Shown one piece after another: positions 43,913 to 53,486 of a stretch of DNA of 64,000 nucleotides. The notes under the pieces were generated by a model, which had not been told where the DNA came from, made no database searches, and saw nothing but the letters and a program-made list of their open reading frames with translations. The position numbers were made by a program, and so were the translations under genes. The DNA is taken from NCBI RefSeq assembly GCF_003315245.1, contig NZ_QNRT01000002.1:666206-730205 (forward strand), written 5' to 3'. How positions within the stretch are numbered: the first letter of the stretch is position 1; every line of letters starts with the position of its first letter. Source of the DNA: Arenicella xantha. GTDB taxonomy: Bacteria > Pseudomonadota > Gammaproteobacteria > Arenicellales > Arenicellaceae.

Positions 43913-45172
43913 TCAACCAAATTTCACTTTAGCATCTAAGGCCAAGCCACGCGCCACTGCGGTGGAGCGGTCACCTTCGACTATCTTTGAGTGCTCGAAC
44001 TCGCTAGCAACCATCTGACTCAGATGGCGGATGCCCATACTGCCACCGGTTAAATAAACCGTATCAATATCAGGTTTTTTTAGACCAGCGTTTTCGATTG
44101 CTTGATTCGCGGTTGCTATTATTTGAATACATAATTCGTTAATGTGCGTATTCAGTTGGCTGACGCTCAACGGCAACGAGACGCTGTCTTCAACGAACGG
44201 CATCTCAACTTGCGTTGCATCGTCTGCGCCTAATTTCCGTTTTGCCTGCTCAACTGAAGTTAACACTTTGTGGGGCTGACGAGAGCGAATTAGCTGCGAA
44301 AATCGCGCGAACGTGTCGGGCTGCTCCATTTGTGGCTCTAGCTCAGCTAGCGTGGCTAGCACCTTTCGATCGTATAGCAGATCGATCTGATGCCACGATG
44401 AGGCATTCAAAAAATAAGAACGAGGCGCTTCCAATTCGGGGCGTCGTTTAAATCGTTGTCGATAACCAAACAACGGCATAACTCGTTCCAAAGCAATCAC
44501 TTTGTCAAAATCATTGCCGCCGATGTGAATACCACAATTTGCAATGACCTCTGATTTAACACTATCAGCGGATCCTTTGGCTTGAAATTTCACCACCGAG
44601 AAATCGGAGGTGCCCGCGCCAATATCGATGACTAATACCACTTCTTCGCCAACGATGGTAACGCCATAATTTAGCGCCGCGGCAATCGGTTCTAGTTGAA
44701 ATTCAATATTGCTAACACCAAGGTCGCTAACAATTTGTCGCAACGTGTCTTCCGCCTGTTGGTCGGCTAAGGGATTATCATCAATGAAGTTTACTGGCCG
44801 ACCGACCACTAAACTGTCTATCGTTGTCCCAAGTTGCGCCTGAGCACGGCTTAATACTTCGCCAATATAGTGCCGTATGATGTCGCGAATTTGATAGGTG
44901 TCGTGCTTGATTCGAATCGTGTGATCGATGGTTCGCGTTCCCAGCGCACTCTTAAACGATCTTAGAAACCGGCCTTGGTCGCCAAAGTAATAACGGTCAA
45001 ACGCCGCTTGGCCAATTTGAGTCGAGCCGTCTTCAAAGTCAAAAAACAAGGTACTGGGCAGCGATACACTTTGACGCTCCAACGGCAACACCGCGAGCTC
45101 TTCTCCGTCTAACACCGAGACAGAAGTATTCGCCGTCCCAAAATCTAATCCGATATGTTTCACTGCTGCCAA
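43913..45172 (-). CDS. Hsp70-family (YegD-like) ATPase without substrate-binding domain
   Basis: 419 residues, essentially an actin/Hsp70 nucleotide-binding fold: phosphate loop 1 IGLDFGTANTSVSV, phosphate 2 VVLVIDIGAGTSDFSVV, and adenosine motif VYLTGGSMGIRHL. The substrate-binding domain of DnaK is absent, as in YegD/HscC-like relatives. It would hydrolyse ATP in the cytosol as an atypical chaperone or regulatory protein. It lies 29 bp beyond the last attC, in the opposite direction, and marks return to ordinary chromosome. Confidence 0.88.
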   Translation of the reverse strand: MAAVKHIGLDFGTANTSVSVLDGEELAVLPLERQSVSLPSTLFFDFEDGSTQIGQAAFDRYYFGDQGRFLRSFKSALGTRTIDHTIRIKHDTYQIRDIIRHYIGEVLSRAQAQLGTTIDSLVVGRPVNFIDDNPLADQQAEDTLRQIVSDLGVSNIEFQLEPIAAALNYGVTIVGEEVVLVIDIGAGTSDFSVVKFQAKGSADSVKSEVIANCGIHIGGNDFDKVIALERVMPLFGYRQRFKRRPELEAPRSYFLNASSWHQIDLLYDRKVLATLAELEPQMEQPDTFARFSQLIRSRQPHKVLTSVEQAKRKLGADDATQVEMPFVEDSVSLPLSVSQLNTHINELCIQIIATANQAIENAGLKKPDIDTVYLTGGSMGIRHLSQMVASEFEHSKIVEGDRSTAVARGLALDAKVKFG

Positions 45173-45291
45173 AATATTTGAACATAAAAAGTCGGCCGCA
45201 GTGTACCGAAATTGTAGCCAAATGACCTCTCGATCTTGGCAGTTATCGCAATTTTACTAACCTTAAAGGTAAAAGCCTGAATAACCACTCA

Positions 45292-46782
45292 CTAGGTCTT
45301 GGCACTAACGCGGCGTTTTTTCTTAGTAGCCTTAGTTTTTTTTACTGAACGCGCACGACTTGGGCGTTGCTTGGGGCTAACAATGCCAACGGCTTGTTCT
45401 AACTCGCACAATGAACTCTCCATGTAATCAATCAGTCGTTGCACCTGCGGCATCGAGCGTCGGCAGGCGGTAATACCAAAATCCACATTACCGTCGTACG
45501 AGACCAGTGTGATATTCAACGCTAAGCCCTCAGTCACAATTGAGGCTGGGTATATGCCATCTAGGCGAGCGCCATCCCAATACATGGTCTGACGCGGACC
45601 TGGTACATTTGAGATCACGGTACTGAACGGTGGAAACCGGCTGATAAGACCTAACGGCATTAAAAGCAATCCAGGCATTTGCAACAGTTGTAACATCAGC
45701 GCTGCTTCCTTGGGCTTCAAGGCACTAAACAGGGCTTTACCAGCAATCATAGAAGCTTGTATTTTGGCGAAACGAGCTAACGGATCGCTAATATCCGTGG
45801 CTAGATCAGCGCTGATTGCGCCAACCGCATTAGACGAATCGATATCACCAGCTTGTCGCAACGACACCGGCACCATCGCCTTCAAAGACTTCTCTGGCAG
45901 TTCGCTGTGTTTTTGCATATACAGTCGCAGCCCGCCCGCACACATGGCTAGCACTGCGTCATTGAATGTGCCATCCAGCGCTTTACCGACCGCGCGAACC
46001 CGTTCGAATGACCATGACTGAGCAACGAATCTGCGCGAGCCGTCAATCGGAGTGTTAATCGAACTCTGCGGCACATGCCTCCACGGTAGAGCGAGCGCAC
46101 CGCCCTTCCCCATCCAGCCACCGACAAAACTCTTCAGAGAGCTAAATACTTGCGTGCTGGTTTGGAAGGCTTCCTTAATAGCTTCGGATACGTTGCGTAA
46201 TTCTTGCTCACTATAATTTTCAGCACGCAGTTGATCGAGCTTTAAACGATAGCGATTTTGCGATTCGAGCGAGAACGCTGACCCAAGGTTCCGCGCGTTA
46301 GGGTCTGGCGAGAACATGCTTTGCGTCAAATGCATTGACCGCGCGCCATCTACTGCCGCATGGTGGAACTTGGAATAAATCGCAAACTGCCGATTCTGCA
46401 AGCCTTCAATTAAATGCATCTCCCACAAAGGCCGATTACGATCCAATAGTGTGCCGTGTAAGCGAGATGCGAGAGCAAACAATTCACGATAACGACCCGG
46501 TTTTGGCAACGCCGAGTGGCGGATGTGATAGTCAAGATCGAGCTTGGTATCTTCCTCCCAATAGACAGGGCCAGCCAAGCCGAGTTTCGACATTTTCAAA
46601 CGTTGTCCAAAAGGCGGTTGCAGCTCTTCGTCCGACCGTAAACTGGCGGCAAGACCATGCAAAAATTCTTGCTCATCGGCTCCAGGAGGTAGGGTAAAAA
46701 GATTGATGCCTCCGACGTGCATCGGTGTCTCACGACCCTCTGCCAATAGAAAGCCCATATCGACGATCCCTAATTTTTTCAT
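45292..46782 (-). CDS. Wax ester synthase/diacylglycerol acyltransferase (WS/DGAT)
   Basis: 496 residues from the ATG at 46782, preceded by GGAGAGGTGA; an upstream start at 46860 is unlikely. The catalytic motif HHAAVDG is at residues 140-146, followed later by the NAVGAIS and SNVPGPRQ family signatures. The enzyme joins fatty acyl-CoA to long-chain alcohols or diacylglycerol, forming wax esters or triacylglycerol as storage lipid. The C-terminus is a Lys/Arg-rich tail (KKTKATKKKRRVSAKT). It appears to be a single gene. Confidence 0.93.
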   Translation of the reverse strand: MKKLGIVDMGFLLAEGRETPMHVGGINLFTLPPGADEQEFLHGLAASLRSDEELQPPFGQRLKMSKLGLAGPVYWEEDTKLDLDYHIRHSALPKPGRYRELFALASRLHGTLLDRNRPLWEMHLIEGLQNRQFAIYSKFHHAAVDGARSMHLTQSMFSPDPNARNLGSAFSLESQNRYRLKLDQLRAENYSEQELRNVSEAIKEAFQTSTQVFSSLKSFVGGWMGKGGALALPWRHVPQSSINTPIDGSRRFVAQSWSFERVRAVGKALDGTFNDAVLAMCAGGLRLYMQKHSELPEKSLKAMVPVSLRQAGDIDSSNAVGAISADLATDISDPLARFAKIQASMIAGKALFSALKPKEAALMLQLLQMPGLLLMPLGLISRFPPFSTVISNVPGPRQTMYWDGARLDGIYPASIVTEGLALNITLVSYDGNVDFGITACRRSMPQVQRLIDYMESSLCELEQAVGIVSPKQRPSRARSVKKTKATKKKRRVSAKT

Positions 46783-47225
46783 TGCTTCACCTCTCCAACT
46801 TCGTAACCAAATTACCACTGCAATTTTACGCTGTGTTCGCTCGCTAGCTACAGCGCACAACGGGTTTCCTCAGATTAGTATAGACTAGATCAGATTCATC
46901 ATTTTCATTTTTGCGATCGCTTCTGCGGTCAAAACTTCACGCTGAAAATACAAGCTCCACATTACGCGCGAACACTATTTCGAATACCGCGAATGCAGAT
47001 CACTTTGATTACTTCCCAAGCAACTAGAGCCGTTAGCCATGGCTGACTCAAGTCAACCAGCCACAGTGTCTGTTGGCTATTTTCAACAACGGACAATTAA
47101 TACCTAAGCCGACTAACGTGGTATAAACATTAAAGGGATTTATTTGCATTGGGTTCAATAGCCGGGATGGGGCTCTATTCAATGCCAAATAATTAATGAA
47201 ATACACAAATTTTAAAGGGTAGAAA
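46783..47225. other. Intergenic region between divergent lipid and acetolactate-type genes
   Basis: 443 bp without a supported gene. It must hold the promoters for the WS/DGAT gene (minus) and the acetolactate-synthase-like gene (plus). I see no clear operator or repeat. Confidence 0.5.
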
Positions 47226-48866
47226 ATGAAAGTATCAGACTTGTTAGTAAAGGCATTAGAAAACGAAGGCGTAGAATATATTTATGGTATTCCTGGTGAA
47301 GAAAATCTCGATTTCCTAGATTCACTGCAAGGTTCTTCGATCAAGTTAATACTCACTCGTCACGAGCAAGCCGCTGGGTTTATGGCCGCCACTTATGGCC
47401 GCCTAACCGGCAAACCCGGAGTTTGTTTGTCGACCTTAGGTCCTGGCGCGACCAACTTTGTGACCGCTGCCGCCTACGCGCAACTTGGCGCCATGCCGAT
47501 GATTATGTTGGGCGGCCAAAAGCCGATTCGAAAGAGTAAACAGGGCCGTTTTCAAATTGTCGATGTGGTGAGTTTAATGAAGCCAATCACTAAATACTCG
47601 CAACAAATAGTTGATGGCAATAACGTTACCTCAATGGTTCGCGAAGCGTTTCGCCTGACCATGGAAGAACGACCTGGGGCGGCCTATTTAGAACTCCCCG
47701 AAGACATTGCCGAAGAAGAAAGCCAAGCAAGCTTATTCGACGTGGTCGGCCACCGACGACCGAGCGCAGACCATAAGTCTATTAGCGCCGCGGTCGAAAT
47801 GATCCAACAGGCAAAGCTCCCATTACTGCTAATCGGCGCCGGGGCGAATCGCAAGCGTGCTGGCAATATGTTGCGCAAATTTATTGACGAGACCGGCATT
47901 TACTTCTTCAACACACAGCTCGGCAAAGGCGTTGTGGACGAGCGCCACCCTAAGTACTTGGGCACTGCCGCGCTGTCTTCAAACGATTTTTTGCATTGCG
48001 CCATTGAGCGTGCTGACTTGATTATCAATGTCGGGCATGACGTTATTGAGAAGCCGCCGTTTTTTATGGAAAAAGGCGGAAAAAAAGTGCTTCACATCAA
48101 CTTTTTTCCAGCACAAATCGACGATGTTTATTTTCCTCAACTTAACGTTGTTGGTGATATCTCGTCGTCAATGTGGGAGATCTCTGAACAAATAAAGATT
48201 GCCGAAGACCGCGACTTTAGTTATTTCCAACGCGTGAAAGATGAGGTCAGTAGCCATATCACCAAGTACTTTAAAGACGAGCGCTTTCCAATGCTACCTC
48301 AGCGCTTAGTCAGCCTACTGCGCGAGTCATTGGATGCCGACGATATCGTAACGCTCGATAACGGCGTGTATAAAATATGGTTTGCGCGCAACTACGATTG
48401 TTACGAGCCAAATACATTATTGTTAGATAACGCTCTCGCCACGATGGGCGCCGGCTTACCTTCGGCCATGGCCGCTAAACAGCTGCATCCAAATCGTAAG
48501 GTCGTGTCAATCAACGGCGACGGTGGTTTTATGATGAACTCGCAGGAGATCGAAACTGCGGTACGAATGGGCCTCGACTTAGTGGTTATCATTCTCAATG
48601 ACAGCGCTTACGGCATGATCAAATGGAAACAAGAAGGCGTAGGCTTTGACAACTTTGGGCTCGACTTCAAAAACCCAGACTTTGTTATGTACGCTAAGAG
48701 CTTTGGCGCACACGGATACCGGATTGAGTCGGATGAACACTTTCAAAGCGTATTAGATACCGCGCTGAATTCTGAAGGCGTGCACATCATTGATTTGCCG
48801 ATAGATTATTCGCTTAATCACTCAATTCTAAACGTGCTGCTCAAAGAAAGCGCGTGCATTATTTAG
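47226..48866 (+). CDS. ThDP-dependent acetolactate synthase large-subunit-like enzyme
   Basis: 546 residues, three-domain ThDP enzyme. The activating Glu is in TRHEQAAGFMAATYGR, the FAD/linker domain in the middle, and the ThDP motif is NGDGGFMMNSQEIETAVR followed by IILNDSAYG. This matches IlvB-type acetolactate synthases; no regulatory small subunit follows, which points to a catabolic or substrate-altered member. AAAGGG precedes the ATG. The next gene, 55 bp downstream, is an aldehyde dehydrogenase, so the pair may oxidise a 2-keto-acid-derived aldehyde. Confidence 0.9.
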   Translation: MKVSDLLVKALENEGVEYIYGIPGEENLDFLDSLQGSSIKLILTRHEQAAGFMAATYGRLTGKPGVCLSTLGPGATNFVTAAAYAQLGAMPMIMLGGQKPIRKSKQGRFQIVDVVSLMKPITKYSQQIVDGNNVTSMVREAFRLTMEERPGAAYLELPEDIAEEESQASLFDVVGHRRPSADHKSISAAVEMIQQAKLPLLLIGAGANRKRAGNMLRKFIDETGIYFFNTQLGKGVVDERHPKYLGTAALSSNDFLHCAIERADLIINVGHDVIEKPPFFMEKGGKKVLHINFFPAQIDDVYFPQLNVVGDISSSMWEISEQIKIAEDRDFSYFQRVKDEVSSHITKYFKDERFPMLPQRLVSLLRESLDADDIVTLDNGVYKIWFARNYDCYEPNTLLLDNALATMGAGLPSAMAAKQLHPNRKVVSINGDGGFMMNSQEIETAVRMGLDLVVIILNDSAYGMIKWKQEGVGFDNFGLDFKNPDFVMYAKSFGAHGYRIESDEHFQSVLDTALNSEGVHIIDLPIDYSLNHSILNVLLKESACII

Positions 48867-48921
48867 CCCACTTAACTTACTCGCAAATTCTATTTACTGA
48901 TCACATTAAGAGCCAAATTTT

Positions 48922-50328
48922 ATGAGTACCATCGACGTTCATAACCCCTATGACCAGAAAGTAATTAAGAGTCTTACGATCAACTCATCGAGTGATGTAG
49001 AGGCAGCGATGAGTCGCGCGCACAAGCTGGTGAGTAATCGTGATAACTGGCTACCGGCCCATCAACGAGTCGAGATCTTCGAACGTGTTATCGAGATAAT
49101 GTCGGAACAAATCGAGGAGCTAACACAGCTTGCTGCAAGTGAAGGTGGCAAACCTTACATGGACTCCAAGGTAGAAGTGTTACGCGCGATTAACGGCGTA
49201 AAACTTGCAATAGAACATATACCGCAAATCAAAGGCGAGCAAATTGCCATGGGCCATACCGCCTCATCGGCTAATCGAATTGCCTACACGCAACGCGAGC
49301 CGATTGGCGTTGTATGCTCAGTCAGCGCGTTTAATCACCCGTTGAACCTTATTGTGCATCAAACCATTCCGGCGCTGGCGGTGGGCTGCCCAGTGCTGAT
49401 TAAACCCGCGGCACTAACCCCATTGTCTTGCTTTCGTTTTGTCGAGATTCTGCAGCAAGCAGGCTTACCTGAAGGCTGGTGTACCGCCCTGTTAACCAGC
49501 CGCGAAGACTCTGAAAAAATGGTTTGTGATGAACGCGTTAATTTTTTCTCGTTTATCGGTTCAGCTAAAGTCGGCTGGATGTTGCAATCAAAGTTATCAG
49601 CGGGAACACGCTCAGCGCTAGAGCACGGCGGTGCGGCTCCGGTAATTGTCGATCAAAGCATGATGCAAGATGAGTCTGACGCCGACGACATGCTCGAGAG
49701 TCTCGCCAAAGGCGGCTTCTATCATGCCGGTCAAGTCTGCGTATCAGTACAGCGCGTTTATGTGCAAGAATCGGTGGCGAGAGATTTCGCTCAACGTTTA
49801 GCCGAAAAAGCTAGCAAGCTGATTGTTGGTGATCAGCTCAACCCGAAGACGGAAGTCGGACCACTGATCACGCCCAAAGAAGTGGATCGTGTGGCAACTT
49901 GGGTTGAGGAGGCTAAACAATCAGGTGGAGAGATCTTATCTGGCGGTGAACGCATCTCCGATACTTGCTATGCACCAACCGTAATTTTGGACCCAGCCGA
50001 AGATGCCAAAGTGTCTCAGTTCGAAGTATTCGGCCCAGTGGTATGCGTATACTCCTACAGCGATAAAGCAGATGCGATTGCGCGTGCCAACGGTTTGCCG
50101 CTAGCGTTTCAAGCCTCGGTATTCACCAAGCTATTAGACGACGCCCTCGACACGAGCAACCGCCTCAATGCAACCGCAGTAATGATTAATGATCATACGG
50201 CGTTTAGGGTCGACTGGATGCCGTTCGGCGGCCGAGATGCGTCGGGCATTGGCATGGGAGGCATACCTTACTCAATGCATGAAATGACACGCGAGAAAAT
50301 GTTAGTCATAAAGAGCAAGGTGTTGTGA
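48922..50328 (+). CDS. NAD(P)-dependent aldehyde dehydrogenase
   Basis: 468 residues of the ALDH superfamily. The general base Glu is in SALEHGGAAPV (the usual LELGG reads LEHGG), the catalytic Cys in HAGQVCVSVQR, and the cofactor motif is FIGSAKVGWML. The last segment DWMPFGGRDASGIGMGG is typical of succinate-semialdehyde or sulfolactaldehyde-type ALDHs. It is 55 bp downstream of the ThDP enzyme on the same strand, so an operon is very likely. The true aldehyde is unknown. Confidence 0.93.
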   Translation: MSTIDVHNPYDQKVIKSLTINSSSDVEAAMSRAHKLVSNRDNWLPAHQRVEIFERVIEIMSEQIEELTQLAASEGGKPYMDSKVEVLRAINGVKLAIEHIPQIKGEQIAMGHTASSANRIAYTQREPIGVVCSVSAFNHPLNLIVHQTIPALAVGCPVLIKPAALTPLSCFRFVEILQQAGLPEGWCTALLTSREDSEKMVCDERVNFFSFIGSAKVGWMLQSKLSAGTRSALEHGGAAPVIVDQSMMQDESDADDMLESLAKGGFYHAGQVCVSVQRVYVQESVARDFAQRLAEKASKLIVGDQLNPKTEVGPLITPKEVDRVATWVEEAKQSGGEILSGGERISDTCYAPTVILDPAEDAKVSQFEVFGPVVCVYSYSDKADAIARANGLPLAFQASVFTKLLDDALDTSNRLNATAVMINDHTAFRVDWMPFGGRDASGIGMGGIPYSMHEMTREKMLVIKSKVL

Positions 50329-50397
50329 GCTGAACTAACGAATGGCTCACTAACACTTAGCCAGCGCTGATTTAACTCGCCGCGCTGACTGAGCGCA

Positions 50398-50439
50398 AAG
50401 AACCTAAAGAAAAGGACCTAAAGAAAAGAACTTAAAGAA
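50398..50439. repeat. Three 14-bp tandem units after the aldehyde dehydrogenase gene
   Basis: AAGAACCTAAAGAA (50398-50411), AAGGACCTAAAGAA (50412-50425) and AAGAACTTAAAGAA (50426-50439) are head to tail, with one base changed in each of the later units. They lie between convergent genes. Confidence 0.8.
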
Positions 50440-50469
50440 GAAGATTAGAGCAAAGGACTGCCTAAGACT

Positions 50470-50985
50470 CTATTGTTGTGGATCGCCCGCGGCATGAAAT
50501 ACTCTCGCTGATAGTGCAACAAATTCATAGGTCGGGCCACTCGCAACCGCGTTTGCAGTGCCTAGATCTTTAGACAAGTGTTTTGCCTGCTGCGGGGAAA
50601 CGGTACGCGCAACTATGTGACCGACTAACTCTACCGTTCTACCGCCGATGTCAGACGGCACGAAGAATTCGTAGTCTTGAAATGATACGCGAATGTGTTG
50701 TCCATCTTGCTGGCCAATAAAAAAACAGCCCTTCTTCTGACATACCTTTGCAACTTCAAGCTGCAATGCTATTGGAGTATTTAAAAAAGCGTCTGGTGCG
50801 GCCAATACACTCGCTAGCCCAGTCGGCGCAAGTGACGTTGGCAATGACTCTATAGTCGACAAATCTTTAGCAAACGTTTCACTTTCGGCGTCAATTATTA
50901 CCGGCTCCGATAGCCGAACCGCGGCCTCGCTCGATACAGAAAACACGCACAGCAGCAGTACCAACAACACAGTATATTTAGTCAC
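50470..50985 (-). CDS. DUF4920-domain exported protein
   Basis: 171 residues with a signal peptide (LLVLLLCVFSVSSEA). The conserved middle EVAKVCQKKGCFFIGQQDGQHIRVSFQDYEFFVPSDIGGRTVELVG matches DUF4920 (the quoted part is split: EVAKVCQKKGCFF, then IRVSFQDYEFFVP). Two Cys flanking QKKG could form a disulfide or bind metal. Function is unknown; the family is periplasmic. No partner gene is adjacent. Confidence 0.83.
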   Translation of the reverse strand: MTKYTVLLVLLLCVFSVSSEAAVRLSEPVIIDAESETFAKDLSTIESLPTSLAPTGLASVLAAPDAFLNTPIALQLEVAKVCQKKGCFFIGQQDGQHIRVSFQDYEFFVPSDIGGRTVELVGHIVARTVSPQQAKHLSKDLGTANAVASGPTYEFVALSARVFHAAGDPQQ

Positions 50986-51159
50986 AAATCACACTCACTA
51001 ATGACAATTCGAATAGGCATAAGAGTTTAGCACACGCGTACTAGCCTCTCGTTGAGCCAACTCAATTGGCCTATTCAGCGGCTTGAATATGCCATTAATA
51101 TACCCATCTTGTTCCATCTACATCAAACAACAGTTACGCACTATCAAGGATTCAATCAC

Positions 51160-51837
51160 ATGAAAAAAACCGTCGTTATTACTGGTGCAAACCGCGGCAT
51201 AGGATTATCACTCGTACAGCTTTACCAAGCGGCCGGTTGGCAAGTAATTGCAGTTTGCCGAGCTAGCTCAACGGAGTTAGAAGCAAGTGGGGCACAAATT
51301 ATCGAGCGCATCGACGTAGCTGATCCGACCTCGATTCAACAGCTCTCACAACAGCTAGCTCAAGACCTTTCTCACACTGGCATAGACCTATTGATAAATA
51401 ATGCTGGCATTCTGCGTGACGAAGTATTGGGCGAAATTGACTATGCGTCCATTCAACTGCAGCTCGATATCAACGCGCTCGCACCGCTGAGAATCACCGA
51501 AGCTCTGCAGAGCAAGTTAACGCCAGGTGCTAAGGTTGTGATGATTACCAGTAGAATGGGTTCGCTCGCCGATAATACCAGTGGTGGTCGATATGGTTAC
51601 CGTATGTCTAAGGCGGCCCTTAATATGGCAGCAGTATCGCTGGCGCATGATCTTCAGAATCAACAAATTGCAGTTGGCGTAATTCATCCGGGGCTGGTCG
51701 GAACTCGCATGATCGGTGGTCACGGCGACCTTACCCCTGATCAGGCCGCTCAGCAGATTAGTCAACGAATTGATGAACTAACACTCGAAAACAGTGGCTC
51801 ATTTTGGCATTCTAACGGAGAAGCACTACCTTGGTAA
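51160..51837 (+). CDS. Short-chain dehydrogenase/reductase, C-factor-like
   Basis: 225 residues from the ATG at 51160, with AAGGA 9 bp upstream; an earlier in-frame start at 51052 has no ribosome site. Cofactor motif TGANRGIGL, NNAGI, catalytic Ser in MITSRMGSL and Tyr-x3-Lys in GYRMSKAAL. It resembles CsgA/C-factor-like SDRs such as YwfD. Substrate unknown. It is followed after 138 bp by the cytochrome b561 gene. Confidence 0.87.
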   Translation: MKKTVVITGANRGIGLSLVQLYQAAGWQVIAVCRASSTELEASGAQIIERIDVADPTSIQQLSQQLAQDLSHTGIDLLINNAGILRDEVLGEIDYASIQLQLDINALAPLRITEALQSKLTPGAKVVMITSRMGSLADNTSGGRYGYRMSKAALNMAAVSLAHDLQNQQIAVGVIHPGLVGTRMIGGHGDLTPDQAAQQISQRIDELTLENSGSFWHSNGEALPW

Positions 51838-51975
51838 TTGACGCTAAAAGTTGAAGCAACGATGCCCTAATTAAGTGGCTAGTATTGATTTAGACCGCCA
51901 ATACTAGCCGCATAAAATTACTGTTCAACTTGCAGCAATTACTCGAACTTCCTAACTATTGGAGACCCGCCGACC

Positions 51976-52701
51976 ATGAGCAACACAACACTTGTTTGGG
52001 ACCTGCCAACTCGCCTGTTTCATTGGCTGCTGGTGCTGGCCGTTAGCTATTCATGGATCAGTATTGAAATACTAGAAAATATGCAGCACCACTTTTATGC
52101 TGGCTATACGGTACTGACGCTTCTACTGTTTCGCGTAATATGGGGAATGATCGGTTCGTATTATTCGCGATTGAGTCGACTAGTGTTCCCAGTCTCGGAG
52201 ATCACTCGCTATGCGAAACAGCTGTTTAGCCGCTCGAGCGATGTTGCAATAAACAACTCGGCGCTCAACGATTCCAGCAAAAAGAGCGCCTATCTGGGTC
52301 ATAATCCACTCGGCAGCTTGTCGGTGATAGCAATTCTGTTAATACTGATAACCCAGGTAGGCTTGGGACTGTTCAGCACCGACGATTACGCCTTTGGACC
52401 TTTAGCCGGCTTGGTCAGTGCTGACATGCGCAGCACGTTAACTGAGTTGCATCATGACAATGTTACATTGATATACGCAATCCTTGCGCTACATATTCTG
52501 GCTATCGCTTTTTACCAGTTCTTCAAAAAAGAGTCGCTGACGCGCGCTATGGTGACTGGTAAAAAGTTAGGTGAACCGTCAAATATCAATAAAATACGTA
52601 GCACTTGGCTTGCGCTCGTAGTGTTGGCTATCAGTATCGGTGCGGTTTATTGGCTGACCACCGCCTTTATCGACCAATTACCTCAAGCCGATTACTACTA
52701 G
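51976..52701 (+). CDS. Cytochrome b561-type membrane protein
   Basis: 241 residues, four core TM helices with His ligands: WDLPTRLFHWLLVLAVSYSW (His in FHW), HHFYAGYTVLTLLLFRVIWG, and HHDNVTLIYAILALHILAI. This is the YhhN-like or Ni/Fe-hydrogenase cytochrome b group that passes electrons from the quinone pool to periplasmic cytochromes. A cytochrome c' gene converges on it, so the two may be functionally linked though not co-transcribed. Confidence 0.9.
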   Translation: MSNTTLVWDLPTRLFHWLLVLAVSYSWISIEILENMQHHFYAGYTVLTLLLFRVIWGMIGSYYSRLSRLVFPVSEITRYAKQLFSRSSDVAINNSALNDSSKKSAYLGHNPLGSLSVIAILLILITQVGLGLFSTDDYAFGPLAGLVSADMRSTLTELHHDNVTLIYAILALHILAIAFYQFFKKESLTRAMVTGKKLGEPSNINKIRSTWLALVVLAISIGAVYWLTTAFIDQLPQADYY

Positions 52702-52718
52702 CGATTGACCAGATTGCC

Positions 52719-52746
52719 AACTGACTGCGCTCCACCGCAGTCAGTT
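52719..52746. terminator. Bidirectional hairpin between convergent cytochrome genes
   Basis: Perfect 11-bp stem AACTGACTGCG (52719-52729) with CGCAGTCAGTT (52736-52746), 6-nt loop, 18 bp after the b561 stop and 12 bp before the cytochrome c' stop. No T-run on either strand, but the position suggests shared termination. Confidence 0.55.
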
Positions 52747-52757
52747 ATAGCGATATG

Positions 52758-53207
52758 CTAGTCCTTTACTTTGTACTCGCGATGACAAGTGCCACAAGCT
52801 TTACTGCCAAAATCACGCGGATCAAAACCCGCCATCGCGTCTGCGTCGGTCAAACCTTGGCTGAGCGTGGTGAGGTTCGAGGCTTTGTCTTTAAAGTCAG
52901 CAAAATCTTCCCAAATTTCCGCTTTAGCGCTGCTTCCCTCTGGAATGCTGTTATCAATCGCAAAGCCCTCTTCAATCAAGGTCGAAAGGTAGGCTAAATC
53001 TTTAGCGTGCTGGGAGAAAGCTGGCTGATCATCTCGACCCTTTGCTTGTGCTAACTGCCCAAGTTTCCAAGCAAAAGTTTGAAACAAACTAGTTCTAAAC
53101 TTGTACGCGCGTTCCTCAGGTGTCGGTTGCTTATCCTGTGCGAACCCTATGCTCGAGAACGAGAGAGTCAACGCGGTAACAACTAGCGAGCGAATCAAAA
53201 CATGCAT
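52758..53207 (-). CDS. Cytochrome c' family protein
   Basis: 149 residues from the ATG at 53207 with a signal peptide (SLVVTALTLSFSSIGFAQ). Four-helix class II cytochrome c pattern, with the haem motif CGTCHREYK near the C-terminus, as in cytochrome c'. The N-terminal region (ERAYKFRTSLFQTFAWKLGQL) has the expected helix. These proteins bind NO or CO in the periplasm. It is convergent with the b561-type gene. Confidence 0.9.
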   Translation of the reverse strand: MHVLIRSLVVTALTLSFSSIGFAQDKQPTPEERAYKFRTSLFQTFAWKLGQLAQAKGRDDQPAFSQHAKDLAYLSTLIEEGFAIDNSIPEGSSAKAEIWEDFADFKDKASNLTTLSQGLTDADAMAGFDPRDFGSKACGTCHREYKVKD

Positions 53208-53453
53208 AACAACATTCCCATAATTAGTTAGTGTGTAGACGTCAAAATTACCACAAACCTGAGTCGGCGTGTAGCACTCTATTGCGGCGTTACACAATTA
53301 ACCACAGTGGCAAGCAGTTGTGCTCGATTCATACGACAGCCGAAATACAAGAATGCTCAGCTAGCTGGTCAACCGCCGTCTCCATAAAATTGTCCAATTA
53401 GCAGTGAGAGCAACGGAGGCAGCAACAAGCAATGGACAATTTCATATTACATT

Positions 53454-53486
53454 TGGATGGGGATGGGGATGGGGATGGGGATGGGC
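53454..53486 (+). repeat. GGGGAT hexamer tract, predicted G-quadruplex
   Basis: GGAT then four GGGGAT units and a final GGG: six G-runs separated by AT over 33 bp. It lies in a stretch without a convincing gene (53208-53656): a frame over it reads GWGWGWGW, typical of a repeat artefact. The tract should fold into a stable G-quadruplex on the plus strand. Confidence 0.85.
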
